Notes: generated by a model not told the origin, from the letters alone. Numbered from the stretch's first letter, positions 50,801 through 59,273 are shown. The stretch is DNA of 64,000 bases from Deltaproteobacteria bacterium (GCA_021824175.1 JAKALP010000012.1:1-64000), one strand, 5' to 3'. Translations and numbers: made by a program.

Positions 50801-53346
50801 CCGACCTCGGCGGAGATATTAATGCCGAAAAGAGAAAGAGCCTTAAGGCCGAGGGCCACGGCTTCCGCGGGACTGCGCAAAGTAGTATAAAGTACTATCA
50901 GGACATAATACGCCCTGGCCTGGTCGCGCCGGTTGGCGCAATTGGCGATGATGATCTCGAACAGCCGTTCAGCTTCCCCGAAGTCGCGATTGAGATATCG
51001 GCACTCCATCAGTTCGATATACAGGGCATATGTCAGCTCATAATCCGCCCGCCAGGCATCCTTGTTCAGCAGGGCGCTGCCTTTGACCAGATAGTTTACG
51101 GCGGCGGCATACGCGGCGGACTCCTTGGCCTTGATGCCGGCCTCCAAGTTGAGCTGCGCCAAACGGGTGCGCTCGCTGGGGCCGGCCACGCGGGCACCGG
51201 CCAGGTTAAGCTGGTCACACATGTAAAAAATGCGGTTGAAGCGCGTTTCGGCCGGCGTGCGTTCGACATCCAGGTTGCCGATGCGATAATGGATGCCTTG
51301 CCGCTCCTCGGGGTCCAGCAGCGAATAGGCCGCCTCCTGGATACGGTCATGCGAAAAGCGGTAGAGATTTCCCGCCCGGTGGATCAAGCCATCTTGTGTC
51401 AGGCGGTCGATGCCGGCCAGGAGCTTATTCATGGCGCGTCCGGTGATAAGCGCCAGGGTTTCCAGATCAAAACGGTTGCCGATACAGGCGCACACCTTGA
51501 TGGTTTCCTGAATATCCCCAGGCAAATCGTGAAGTTTGGCGGCCATGAAGGCGACCACATTCTCAGTGGCCTCAAGCTCGCGGATTTTCTCAAGGTCCCA
51601 GGTCCAGCCCGCAACCGGATCGATGCGCAGGTGCTTTTGGTCATACAGGGTCTTGAGAAACTGATGGATGAAAAAGGGACTGCCCTTGGTCTTGGCATGG
51701 ATGGCCTGGGCCAGGGGTTGGGCCGTTTCGGCGGTGCAACTCAGCAAAACGGTGATGAACTGATTGATTTGGGCGCTGTTCAGCGGCCCCAATCGAATAG
51801 TGTGAATCGGCACCCTGGCCGCCTGAATGGTATCGCGGATCTGGGTGAATAGGTGGTGGGAGGCGGCGTCCGTATCGCGGTAGGCGCCAATATAAAACAC
51901 ATGCCGCAGATGGCGATCCGTGGCAAGGGTCTGAATCAGGGTGAAGCTGGCGATGTCGGCCCACTGCAGGTCATCCAGAAAAAGAACCAGCGGATGGTCA
52001 TCGGCGGCGAACACGCGCACGAAATTCTTGAAAAACAGGTGAAAACGGTTCTGGGTCTCCTCGGGCCCCAATTCCGTAAGATCGGGTTGGTTACCGATAA
52101 TCAGCGCCACCTCCGGGATTACATCCGTGATCACTTTGCCGTTAGGGCCCAAAGCCGCCAGCAGCTTCCGCCGCCACTGTTGCAGCTTCGTGTCGCTTTC
52201 GGCCAGCAGTTGCCGCACCAGCCCTTGAAAGGCTTGAATGATGGCGCTGTAAGGCACGGCGCGGTGAAACCGGTCAAATTTACCCGCGATAAAATAGCCC
52301 CGCTTGGCCGCAATGGGCTTATAAAGCTCATGGACCAGGGCCGATTTCCCGATGCCCGGCTCACCGCTGACCAATACGATCTCCGCGGCGCCTTGGCTAG
52401 CCCTTTCAAAGGCCGCGTGCAACACGGCGAGTTCTTCGTCGCGTCCCACCAGATGGTTGGGAATGATAAAGCGCAGCGAAATATCTTTGGTGCCCAAGGT
52501 GAAAGGCGTGATGCGGCCAGTGGTCTGCCACTGCCGCCGGCACTCCCGCAGGTCGGCCGCCAGCCCGAAGCCGTTCTGATAGCGCTCGGCCGCTGATTTG
52601 GCCAGAAGTTTCATGACGATATCCGACACAGCGGCCGGTATTTCGCGTTTGAATTCCCTTGGCGGTGGCGGCATTTTGGCGATATGGGCGTGAATGATTT
52701 CCAAGGGATCTTTGGATTGAAACGGCACCGTGCCCGTGAGCATCTCGTAGAAGGTCACCCCCAGGGAATACAGGTCAGTCCGGTAATCCACGCCGCAATT
52801 CATGCGGCCGGTCTGTTCCGGCGAGATGTAGGCCAGGGTTCCCTCCACAAGGGCCGGGTGGGAAACGCTCCTACCGAGTTCGGACATCTGGCTGGAAATG
52901 CCGAAGTCGGCGATTTTCAGTACGTCCGAATCAGGGTTCAACAAAATATTGAAGGGGTTGACATCCCGGTGGAATATGTTGCTTTGGTGGAGCTGCCCCA
53001 GGATTTGCGCCAGGCGAATGGCCAGATCGAGAAATCGTTCCAGCGTAAAGCCCTGCGTCAGAACCTGTTTGAGCGCCACGCCGCCGAAGTCCTCCAGGAC
53101 AAGCGCCAGGCGGCCATCACCGTCAATGATGTCCAGAACGCGGATAATTCCTTGAATGTCAATGGCGCTGATCAGCGTGTATTCATGCCTGAACCTGGCA
53201 ATCTCCGCGGCCGAAGGCGCCCCGTTGTTCAAGGCCTTGAGGACGACTGTGCGGCTATGGTCCTGTGTTTGGGCCCGATAGACCACCGAATGGGGTGTCT
53301 CGCCCAGCTGTTCAAGAATCTGGTACCCTGGAAACTCCCTCACCAT
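47875..53346 (-). CDS. giant sensor: Ser/Thr kinase - AAA ATPase - GAF - PAS - HD-GYP
   Basis: This 1823-residue protein has, in order, a protein-kinase-like domain (residues about 5-265; HRDVNPFN in the catalytic loop, where Asn replaces the usual Lys, and DFGISS) and an AAA_16 ATPase (Walker A GEPGIGKSALVHEL at about 335). A TPR-like helical region of about 600 residues, a GAF domain (about 1320-1460) and a PAS domain (about 1480-1600) follow. The HD-GYP domain (about 1635-1823) has HDIGKVGVPDAIL, HHEKWNGSGYPKGLRG and ALADVYDAL intact. It should be a c-di-GMP phosphodiesterase controlled by kinase/AAA sensing. ATG at 53346 follows AGGGA; GTG at 53361 is possible. Confidence 0.9.
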   Translation of the reverse strand: MVREFPGYQILEQLGETPHSVVYRAQTQDHSRTVVLKALNNGAPSAAEIARFRHEYTLISAIDIQGIIRVLDIIDGDGRLALVLEDFGGVALKQVLTQGFTLERFLDLAIRLAQILGQLHQSNIFHRDVNPFNILLNPDSDVLKIADFGISSQMSELGRSVSHPALVEGTLAYISPEQTGRMNCGVDYRTDLYSLGVTFYEMLTGTVPFQSKDPLEIIHAHIAKMPPPPREFKREIPAAVSDIVMKLLAKSAAERYQNGFGLAADLRECRRQWQTTGRITPFTLGTKDISLRFIIPNHLVGRDEELAVLHAAFERASQGAAEIVLVSGEPGIGKSALVHELYKPIAAKRGYFIAGKFDRFHRAVPYSAIIQAFQGLVRQLLAESDTKLQQWRRKLLAALGPNGKVITDVIPEVALIIGNQPDLTELGPEETQNRFHLFFKNFVRVFAADDHPLVLFLDDLQWADIASFTLIQTLATDRHLRHVFYIGAYRDTDAASHHLFTQIRDTIQAARVPIHTIRLGPLNSAQINQFITVLLSCTAETAQPLAQAIHAKTKGSPFFIHQFLKTLYDQKHLRIDPVAGWTWDLEKIRELEATENVVAFMAAKLHDLPGDIQETIKVCACIGNRFDLETLALITGRAMNKLLAGIDRLTQDGLIHRAGNLYRFSHDRIQEAAYSLLDPEERQGIHYRIGNLDVERTPAETRFNRIFYMCDQLNLAGARVAGPSERTRLAQLNLEAGIKAKESAAYAAAVNYLVKGSALLNKDAWRADYELTYALYIELMECRYLNRDFGEAERLFEIIIANCANRRDQARAYYVLIVLYTTLRSPAEAVALGLKALSLFGINISAEVGVPGVLMELLPLMRRLKKIGLSSMADLPVIEDADLNACLDIVFALGTPAYYFNPHLFAKLVLKALNMTLKRRSTMRYAASGLIALATIMQTVFGNYTLGYRLGEMAIKINERFDDRKVAGVVHHIFAFFLHHWQHHARRDLDIYRKAYQLSINAGDFMYAGHSINAAIDCRLSIGEPLDDILAENEKYLDLMKVVKDPFIAARHRENTQLIFNLKGETPSSETLTGPGYDEALHIAKLKEEKNFFGLSYTLLYKVKILYLQGALKQARGVAVELRQYIKSQLGTLQSAEYYFYDALVGTALILDFGAKGHGGVIRRNLRKLRRLARLCPANFQHKYDLVRAEDMAIKKQHREALRCYHEAIEGARKNGYLHEEAIACERLAQFYQAGGITGEAAAYRQRAHRCYATWGATAKVNMLRTSFPELTGTEKHAAALSQEGSTVSHTTDNLDLSTVMQVSQVISKEIKLDRLLQKTMHMCMANAGAQYGFLIMESDGRLLVQASETVDTGNKQVLQATPLDACADLSPAIVNYVLHSGEPLILGNAVQEGDFINDPHVRQRQCKSILCMPISNHGRLKCLLYLENNLTADAFTPERLEILRVISSQAAISLQNARLYEEITAEVAIRKQAEESMRASEAKYRTILEEMQDIYCEMDLRGSLTFVNPIVSVQTGFAPDELIGLNIRGRLLAEEHNAVEKYFHEIYVTGRPGKPLSFKLLAKNKAVLDLEIVASPMRDPSGAVIGFRAVGRDVGERKRLERDLLESYKNVKTARAATILGLAKLAEYRDEDTGAHLERICEYARIITQELATKPKYRDYITSEYIEDIYISAILHDIGKVGVPDAILRKPGKLTKEEFDIIKTHSSLGGNALRDIEKKIEGQTFLTLSKEIAYYHHEKWNGSGYPKGLRGEAIPLSARIVALADVYDALTSKRVYKDAFSHQKAVEIILSDRGSHFDPDVVDAFMAHNGHFRRIREELLGT

Positions 53347-53361
53347 CTCAATTTCCCTCAC

Positions 53362-53741
53362 TCGATCAATATCGGCGAAACGCCTGGGATCTTTAGATGA
53401 AAACCTTTTTGCCGGGCCGCGTGGACAGGCGTACCTACTCGCGCGCCGTTAAATGGGTAATTTACTGCATTGCCAATAATGGTAGCTCCCCTTACTATCC
53501 ATTCCAACAAACAACTAAGGACGTCGATCATGCTACGCGTTTAAACTTCACTTCAGATCTCGCATCGTTGCCCAGCGCACCCAGCGCCAATCATCATTTT
53601 ATTCTCAGAAATGTGGTTCGATGGGACAATAAGTACAGTGGAATCATTTCCCTGAAAGCAAATGGGTGATCGACATTTCGTTTGACCCCTATTTTAAGGC
53701 TGAACGAAAAGAAAAACGCTTCAATAATTAGGAGGAATGTC
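53362..53741. other. intergenic region, nothing recognised
   Basis: This AT/GC-mixed spacer lies between the divergent kinase and secreted-protein genes. A frame at 53397-53669 starts without ribosome-binding support and has random composition. Promoters for both genes presumably lie here, but none is clear. Confidence 0.4.
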
Positions 53742-54068
53742 ATGAAGAGTTCAATGAAAAATATCAAAATAACAAGCACCATTTTTGCCGTCATGCTGAT
53801 CATCGGTCTATTGACCGTCCCGGCCGCAATGGCCGCCGAAAATGAGGTCCAAGGTGTTCTTTTCAAATCGGACAACGGCGGCATCTCCCTGCTGGAGGAT
53901 CAGACCGCAACAAGATATTCGCTTGAATCCGGCAAGAGTCTCTCCAATATGGTGGGTGATCATGTCACCGTCACCGGTAACCTGGAAGAGAAATCAAACG
54001 GCAAGTCGATTAAAGTAGTATCAATTGAACGAAGCGACCGGCCGACCGGCGCTGGCGGAGCCGACTAA
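53742..54068 (+). CDS. small secreted protein
   Basis: This 108-residue exported protein has a signal peptide MKSSMKNIKITSTIFAVMLIIGLLTVPAAMAA (cleavage near residue 32). The mature part, NEVQGVLFKSDNGGISLLEDQTATRYSLESGKSLSNMVGDHVTVTGNLEEKSNGKSIKVVSIE, has strand-turn-strand periodicity and looks like a small OB- or beta-barrel domain. AGGAGG lies six bases before the ATG at 53742; 20 upstream codons are rejected. A terminator follows. No named family was recognised. Confidence 0.78.
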   Translation: MKSSMKNIKITSTIFAVMLIIGLLTVPAAMAAENEVQGVLFKSDNGGISLLEDQTATRYSLESGKSLSNMVGDHVTVTGNLEEKSNGKSIKVVSIERSDRPTGAGGAD

Positions 54069-54139
54069 ATCTGGCCGGATAAATAAAAAAATGGTGGCGG
54101 ATCTTGATTCACAAACCAGCCACTATTTTCATTTACCCT

Positions 54140-54183
54140 CGGCGGCTAATGGAGAGGTAGTTTCTCTTTTGGCCGCCGTTTTT
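54140..54183 (+). terminator. rho-independent terminator after secreted-protein gene
   Basis: CGGCGGC (54140-54146) pairs with GCCGCCG (54172-54178), with GGAGA/TCTC-type pairing inside and a run of T after. It lies 72 bases after the stop. The rest of the gap to 54539 holds no supported gene. Confidence 0.75.
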
Positions 54184-54539
54184 ATTGCGCGGGTCATTCC
54201 TCCCTCCTCTTTGACATAATCGCATTTAAAAATTCGAGTCCCGATCTTCTCTAAAATATAGTCAGGAGTGCTTTTGCTACTTTGCGCGAAGCAAGAGCCA
54301 GAAGCCAGTTTGGCCGGAAGAACGTGCCATAACATAAAGATTATCGGAATTCTTTCCATCTGATTTTTGGAAAATCTTCGCTCATAATGAATTCAGTCAT
54401 AGCTGGCCTCCTTTTGGTATTATTGAAGCCAGCTTAGCATGCGGGGGTGACAGATACGGTCACACCCGGAAAAATTCACTGGAGCGAACTGCATAACCAA
54501 GAACCGCAATTACATTTACAAGTTCGTATAGTTTCGTTC

Positions 54540-55184
54540 TTAAATTCGATCGGGATAAGGGATATCCGGCCCGCGCCAGGGGTCGGGCGGCCCGATCAGC
54601 ACGAACGGCATGGGGTTGAACTTGCCGAAGATAATGGTCAGACGGCCGATGCCGAGAAAGAGATGGTCATTCACTTTGCGTACTTCGTCGGTCATGGTGT
54701 TGGTGAAGAAAGAATTATACTCCCGGTAGCTGAGCTGAAATGACGGCCGGCCGTCGAAAACCGAACTTACGATGGCGGTCTTGTTGAGCATGAGGCGGGC
54801 CAGCCGCTGGGGGTTGCTGGGCCGGAAAAACGATAGCGCCAGGCTGGCGAGCTTCATGAACAAAGCCTTGAAGTAATTCTCGTGCAGCCGGGGCTGGGTC
54901 GTGATGAAGGCATTGTAGCCGTGGCCGTGATCGTCTCCCAGGGGCTCGAAGGCCTTGTGCTGCCAGGTGCCCCAGAGGAAGTAGAGAAAGGGCCAGGCCA
55001 GAAGCGTATTGATGACATGACCGCAGTCCAGGAGCGCGGCGCGATATTCACCCCGCATCTCGGCCATGGCCGGCGCGTCCAGCCGGCGGAACAGCTCCAT
55101 GAGTTCTGCGCGCCGCAGATGCATGAGGTCCTCGTACCTAAAATCCTGCAAATTCTTTCCATTATACTGCGCCGCCAAAGTCAT
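54540..55184 (-). CDS. hypothetical protein downstream of the hydrolase
   Basis: This 214-residue soluble protein matches no family I can name with confidence. Visible features are MRGEYRAALLDCG (about residue 45), WGTWQHKAFEP, the core FDGRPSFQLSYREYNSFFTNTMTDEVRKV and a glycine-rich strand HLFLGIGRL. The last segment and length resemble small lipocalin- or DUF4334-like proteins, but I would not call it. ATG at 55184 follows GGAG by six bases; GTG at 55196 is possible. It starts 13 bases after the hydrolase stop, so it shares that transcript. Confidence 0.65.
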   Translation of the reverse strand: MTLAAQYNGKNLQDFRYEDLMHLRRAELMELFRRLDAPAMAEMRGEYRAALLDCGHVINTLLAWPFLYFLWGTWQHKAFEPLGDDHGHGYNAFITTQPRLHENYFKALFMKLASLALSFFRPSNPQRLARLMLNKTAIVSSVFDGRPSFQLSYREYNSFFTNTMTDEVRKVNDHLFLGIGRLTIIFGKFNPMPFVLIGPPDPWRGPDIPYPDRI

Positions 55185-55197
55185 ATCCTGCTCCACT

Positions 55198-56166
55198 CTA
55201 TTTGAGATGGGCTTGAAGAAAATCCGCCATCTTCACCACCAGTTGATCAAAAGGCTCCCCGACGTACGGTTCGAAATGGGTCATGGGCAGACTGATGTAG
55301 GTGGCGTTGTTCATCTTTTTGGCCGCTTTGCGCGGGCCGTCCGGAGGAAACAGCGAATCCTTCTCAGCGCCGATCACCAGGGCCGGGCAGGTGATCTTTT
55401 TGGCGTGTCGCACCGGCCGGTAGAAGGTGAGGGTAAAAGCAATATCGGCCGGGCAGAAGTTATGCTGCTCATACTCCGATGCATCTGTGACGCCCATCAC
55501 CTTGAGCATGCCGTCGAAAGCGTCCGGCGTACTCATCATGCCGAAGGCGCCATCCGGTTTGCCGGCAATGAGCACATGATGGCGCTTACCGGTAAAAAAG
55601 GCGGCCAACAAGTCGCGCAGCCCATGATAGATGCACTTGAGCTGAAAGGGCAGGCTGTAGTTCAGGGCCGTGGTGGCGCCGTCGGTGAAGGGCACCTGCA
55701 GGACAATGGCGGACATATCGGGGTCGCGGGCCGCAATGACCATCACGTGCCCGGCGCTGAAAGAGGTGCCCCATAATGCGATGCGCCGGGTATCCACCAT
55801 CTCCAGGGTGCGGACATGGGCCACGGCCGCGGTCCAGTCCTTGATATGCCGGGTAGGGTTGACGTAATTGCGCGGCTGGCCCTGGCTGTCATTGAAGCCC
55901 CGATAATCGAACACAAAAACCGCCAGGCCCCGCTGGGCAAAGCGTTCGGCATAGGCCGGCAGCCGCATCCAGCGCTGGCCGCCGAAGCCATGGGCCATGA
56001 CCACCACCGGCGGCCGCACAACGCCCTCAGGCAGATAGAGCCAGGCCCCGCAGCGGGTGCCCTGGCTCACGAAACTCTGGTCATGCCGGGTGAAGCGCAA
56101 GCCGTTTTGGGCGGGCCGGGTTTGGGTGTCCGGTAATTCCAAGGCGCTATCAGTCTGTCCAGTCAT
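55198..56166 (-). CDS. alpha/beta-hydrolase (esterase/lipase-like)
   Basis: This 322-residue serine hydrolase has the oxyanion motif VVVMAHGFGGQRW (about residues 54-66), nucleophile elbow LWGTSFSAGH (Ser near 135), acid GAEKDSLFPPDG and His in PMTHFEPYVGEPF. The fold and DYRGFNDSQGQPR loop are typical of dienelactone-hydrolase/peptidase S15-like proteins. The substrate is unknown. It is divergent from the TetR gene and precedes the 54540 gene, forming a regulated two-gene unit. Confidence 0.88.
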   Translation of the reverse strand: MTGQTDSALELPDTQTRPAQNGLRFTRHDQSFVSQGTRCGAWLYLPEGVVRPPVVVMAHGFGGQRWMRLPAYAERFAQRGLAVFVFDYRGFNDSQGQPRNYVNPTRHIKDWTAAVAHVRTLEMVDTRRIALWGTSFSAGHVMVIAARDPDMSAIVLQVPFTDGATTALNYSLPFQLKCIYHGLRDLLAAFFTGKRHHVLIAGKPDGAFGMMSTPDAFDGMLKVMGVTDASEYEQHNFCPADIAFTLTFYRPVRHAKKITCPALVIGAEKDSLFPPDGPRKAAKKMNNATYISLPMTHFEPYVGEPFDQLVVKMADFLQAHLK

Positions 56167-56241
56167 GGTGGGCCTCCTTATCAGCTATGGCCAAAGCGAT
56201 GGGTGCATCAACATGTGATCAGCGGATCTCAAGACTTATAT

Positions 56242-56257
56242 ATGAAACATATTTCAT
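56242..56257. promoter_or_regulatory. candidate TetR operator (ATGAAA-CATA-TTTCAT)
   Basis: A perfect 6-4-6 palindrome lies in the divergent gap between the hydrolase and TetR genes, 75-80 bases from each start. Size and position suit autoregulation by the TetR protein. Confidence 0.5.
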
Positions 56258-56321
56258 GTTTTCAAACAAAATCTTTATGTGCTACAAACTCGACGCATCG
56301 ATGATCCCAAGGAGGCGGGTT

Positions 56322-56942
56322 TTGGCCAAAACAATCAAGGCGCGTACGCCGGTGCAAAAACGCGGCATTGAAACCAAAGCCAAGGTGGTGGAGGCTGCCA
56401 AGGCCCTGTTCATCGAAAAAGGGTATTACAAGACCCATGCTCTTGAAATCGCGGCCCAGGCCGGCGTGGCCACAGGCACCTTCTACATGTACTTCAACGA
56501 TAAAAAGGAAGTACTGCTGGAAGTAATCCGGCAATTCTACCGCCAGGCCCTGGAAAAGGCGATGTCCGTGCTGGATCAGGACATGCTGCGCTCGGGCGAC
56601 GGCCGCAAGATCATCCACACTCTCATCCAGGCCCTCTACGAGATTCATGCGTCGCAGTACGACCTGCACCGCGCCCTGTTTCCCCTGACCTTCCTCATCG
56701 AAGACGGCATGGAGATCAGCCGCGAAGAAGAGCGGGCCGTCATTCAAACCATTGCCCTGTACTTCAAGCAGTACCAGCACCTGCTGCGCGTGACCAACCT
56801 GCAGGCCGCCGCCGAAATCGCCTTCAAGACTAGCGACGAAATCATCCACCGCGTGCTGTTCTGGGGTTCCGAATCCAATGGTAAGGAGTTGATGGGTGAG
56901 TTGGAGGAGATGCTGTTTCGGTATCTTATGGATTCGAAGTAG
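56322..56942 (+). CDS. TetR/AcrR-family regulator
   Basis: This 206-residue regulator has an N-terminal helix-turn-helix (KVVEAAKALFIEKGYYKTHALEIAAQAGVATGTFYMYFNDKKEVLLEV, about residues 18-65) and a helical ligand domain. The frame is open upstream to 56187, but AAGGAGG at 56309 stands seven bases before a TTG at 56322, giving MAKTIKARTPVQKRG. This non-ATG start is the best supported; the ATG at 56301 would overlap the ribosome-binding site. It is divergent from the hydrolase and probably controls it through the palindrome at 56242. Confidence 0.85.
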   Translation: MAKTIKARTPVQKRGIETKAKVVEAAKALFIEKGYYKTHALEIAAQAGVATGTFYMYFNDKKEVLLEVIRQFYRQALEKAMSVLDQDMLRSGDGRKIIHTLIQALYEIHASQYDLHRALFPLTFLIEDGMEISREEERAVIQTIALYFKQYQHLLRVTNLQAAAEIAFKTSDEIIHRVLFWGSESNGKELMGELEEMLFRYLMDSK

Positions 56943-57155
56943 TTGGGGCACGGAAGGCGTAGTATAGCTCAAAAGTATTGCTTAAATCGGCATCGGTATC
57001 GTAATCGAAATCGTGGCGGTTTGATCCCGATCGCGTTACCGAGCACAGATCTTTGCAACAGTCGTGACTCACCTCCCAAAAGGCATTGATACGGACCTTC
57101 TATGGGTAGGCTGGACCTGTAAGCTCCCTCTCCTCAGCGTTCTTCAGTTAATTCC

Positions 57156-57241
57156 GTACTCGTACTCAGCGAAGCGGTGCTTGTACGCGCACTCGAAGGG
57201 TCTTTTACGTTCATTTCGAGTACGAGTGCACGTACGAGTAC
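57156..57241. repeat. inverted GTACTCGTAC/GTACGAGTAC repeat
   Basis: GTACTCGTACTC (57156-57167) faces GAGTACGAGT (57218-57227) and GTACGAGTAC (57232-57241), with GTACGCGCACTCG between. The 6-bp unit GTACTC/GAGTAC is iterated. It lies in a 420-base gap (56943-57362) without supported genes. Confidence 0.6.
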
Positions 57242-57362
57242 TATTTGAATAACCATTAGTGTGCAAACAACATGTTTTACGAGGCGATGTCTAACCTATT
57301 GACATATAGTAAAATTTTAAATACTTTGTTGAAAGTTTCAACAAAGATTGGGAGGTGTTCTC

Positions 57363-57596
57363 ATGGCCACGGTCAATTACAGTGTTCCGGACGAGGTCAA
57401 AAATTCGTTTAATGCCGTCTTTGCCGGGCGTAACAAGAGCGCCGTTATCACTGCACTCATGTTGCGGGGCATTGAAGAGGAGCTGGACCGCCAAAAAAGA
57501 AGCAAAGCCATTGATCGGTTATTGGCGCGCCGCAAGACAAAGCAGCCGGTAAATCGTCTGAGCATTCAAAAAGCCAGGGAAAGTTTGCGTTCATGA
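57363..57596 (+). CDS. antitoxin of a VapBC-like module
   Basis: This 77-residue protein opens MATVNYSVPDEVKNSFNAVFAGRNKSAVITALMLRGIEEEL, a ribbon-helix-helix pattern, and ends with a basic toxin-binding tail (SKAIDRLLARRKTKQPVNRLSIQKARESL). GGGAGG lies before the ATG at 57363 by seven bases. It overlaps the PIN toxin gene by four bases. It should repress its own promoter and neutralise the toxin. Confidence 0.82.
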   Translation: MATVNYSVPDEVKNSFNAVFAGRNKSAVITALMLRGIEEELDRQKRSKAIDRLLARRKTKQPVNRLSIQKARESLRS

Positions 57597-58018
57597 ACCA
57601 TTTGGTAGTGGATGCCAGTGTCGTAGTAAAATGGGTGCTGCCGGAGCGTGGCGAAGAGGCGGATGTGGATAAGGCTTTGGGGATTCTGGAAGGAATCAAG
57701 GCCTCGAACATCGTGATCCATCAACCGCTCCACTGGCTGGCCGAAACCGCGGCGGTGATAGAGCGGCTCAGCCCTGATACCGCCGCCGCGGACATCCAGG
57801 ACCTCTACGATCTTAATTTCGAGATTGTGGATGGACGGGAGCTCTATTTGAAGGCTTGTGAAATATCGACCAAGCTGAATCACCACCTGTTCGATACCCT
57901 TTACCACGCCGCGGCGCTCCTTTTGGGGGATGCTGTTCTGGTGACCGCTGATCGGAAATATTTCAAGAAAGCCCAAGCGTATGGAAACATCGCCCTGCTT
58001 GAGAATGCCGAGTTCTAA
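57593..58018 (+). CDS. PIN-domain toxin (VapC-like)
   Basis: This 141-residue PIN ribonuclease opens MNHLVVDASVVVKWVLPERGEEAD with Asp7. It contains a central acidic residue in PLHWLAETAAVIERL, HLFDTLYHAAALLLGDAVLVTADRKYF with two further acidic residues near 99 and 119, and a C-terminal strand. All four metal-binding positions of PIN nucleases appear present. The four-base overlap with the antitoxin makes it a classic toxin-antitoxin operon, here on the chromosome outside the integrated element. Confidence 0.88.
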   Translation: MNHLVVDASVVVKWVLPERGEEADVDKALGILEGIKASNIVIHQPLHWLAETAAVIERLSPDTAAADIQDLYDLNFEIVDGRELYLKACEISTKLNHHLFDTLYHAAALLLGDAVLVTADRKYFKKAQAYGNIALLENAEF

Positions 58019-58064
58019 ATTTTGCGGGATATGATGCTTGATTCGCGCTTGATGTTAAAATCGA

Positions 58065-58138
58065 TTGCAAATGGTGCATGGAATGCGCCTTACAGGTGGG
58101 CGCTCGGAGGCAGGATGCATTCCATGCATCATTTGCAA
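58065..58138. repeat. long hairpin upstream of the class II aldolase gene
   Basis: A 22-base arm (58065-58086) pairs with 58117-58138 at 21 of 22 positions; the arms share the core TGCATGGAATGC. Inside, GCGCC faces GGCGC-like bases at 58099. The hairpin lies between the toxin gene and the aldolase gene (69 bases before its start), lacks a T-tract, and may be a mobile repeat or a cis-acting leader. Confidence 0.65.
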
Positions 58139-58206
58139 GGGCTGAACGGATTTTGATTGAATGCTTTTTGCCAAGCTTTGCGGGGCAAAGCAAAGGAGAC
58201 CTCTTC

Positions 58207-58890
58207 ATGACCCAATACGATCAATCCAAGAAAGATGTACTTGCGGCCTGTCTTTGGCTTTCGGAGCATGGCTATTTCGGCTCCCAGCGCGGTTCGGGGG
58301 GCAATGTATCGGTGCGCGGCGATGGCGCTGCCATGGTGATTACGCCTTCATCGTTGCCGTATCATCAGATGTCGCCCAATGATCTTTTCGTGCTGGGCCT
58401 GGATCTGGCGATGATCGAGGGTCAGAGCTCGCTCAAGCCTTCGGTGGAAGCTGGCATGCACAGTGTCATCTACCGCCACCGGCCCGATGTCAACGCGGTG
58501 GTTCATACCCATCAGACCTTTGGCAGTGTCTTTGCTCTGCTCAATGCGCCCATTCCCGCGCTTTTCGACGAGGTGGCTTTTGCCCTGGGAAGCATGGTGG
58601 AGATCATTCCTTATGCGCTGTCGGGCAGCCAGGAGCTGGTCAACAATGTGGAGACCAAGCTGGCCAACCATGCCAATGCCTATGTGATCCAGAACCATGG
58701 CATTCTGGCGCTGGGCAAGAATTTGGAGAAGGCGATCTTGCACGCCGAGCTTTTGGAAAAGATCGCCCAGGTGTACTGCCTGGCGCTTTCCACCGGCAAA
58801 CCGGTCTCGCAGCTGCCCCAGGCCGTGGTGGACTTGGTGAAAGCCATGCGAGACCACGAAGTCAAGCAGGCGGGCGGGGGAAAGGCTTGA
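58207..58890 (+). CDS. class II aldolase/adducin-family protein
   Basis: This 227-residue protein has the fuculose-phosphate-aldolase fold: GSGGNVSVRGDGAAMVITPSSLPYHQM, then the zinc histidines in VVHTHQTFGSVFALL and a third in IQNHGILALG. The catalytic Glu expected near residue 73 is likely in KPSVEAGMH. The family cleaves sugar phosphates or decarboxylates keto acids; the substrate is unknown. AAAGGAGA precedes the ATG at 58207; an upstream frame to 58078 is rejected. It stands alone. Confidence 0.88.
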   Translation: MTQYDQSKKDVLAACLWLSEHGYFGSQRGSGGNVSVRGDGAAMVITPSSLPYHQMSPNDLFVLGLDLAMIEGQSSLKPSVEAGMHSVIYRHRPDVNAVVHTHQTFGSVFALLNAPIPALFDEVAFALGSMVEIIPYALSGSQELVNNVETKLANHANAYVIQNHGILALGKNLEKAILHAELLEKIAQVYCLALSTGKPVSQLPQAVVDLVKAMRDHEVKQAGGGKA

Positions 58891-59012
58891 ATCGGTGAGG
58901 TATGGAGAATTCAGAAGGCAGTAGTCAGTAGTCAGAATATGGTTGCCTAATTCGTGGGCAATTTCATAAGACACTGGTGCGAAGGTGGTTTGCAGAAGTG
59001 ATAGAAATTATA

Positions 59013-59080
59013 ACCACAAGGGCACAGAGAACACAGAGATTAATCGGTTCTTCTTCTCTGAGATCTCTGTGCCCTGTGGT
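59013..59080. repeat. inverted repeat ACCACAAGGGCACAGAGA / TCTCTGTGCCCTGTGGT
   Basis: Near-perfect arms (59013-59030 and 59064-59080) lie in the 383-base gap 58891-59273, which otherwise holds no supported gene. It is related by its CACAGAGA core to the dyad at 131-221. Confidence 0.8.
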
Positions 59081-59273
59081 AGAAAAATCCCCCCTCGTTC
59101 TATTGCAAGGCGTAGGGGCCAGGATTCAGTCGCTTCTGGATACCTGCCGCAGGATATCCCGTATCCATGCAGGGCAGTAACAGCACCCATATGGACTTCT
59201 AACGAATCCGTCGGGAATAGATAATTCTGACTTCTGAGTTCTATCTCCTGACTTCTGCCTCCTGAACCCTTTT

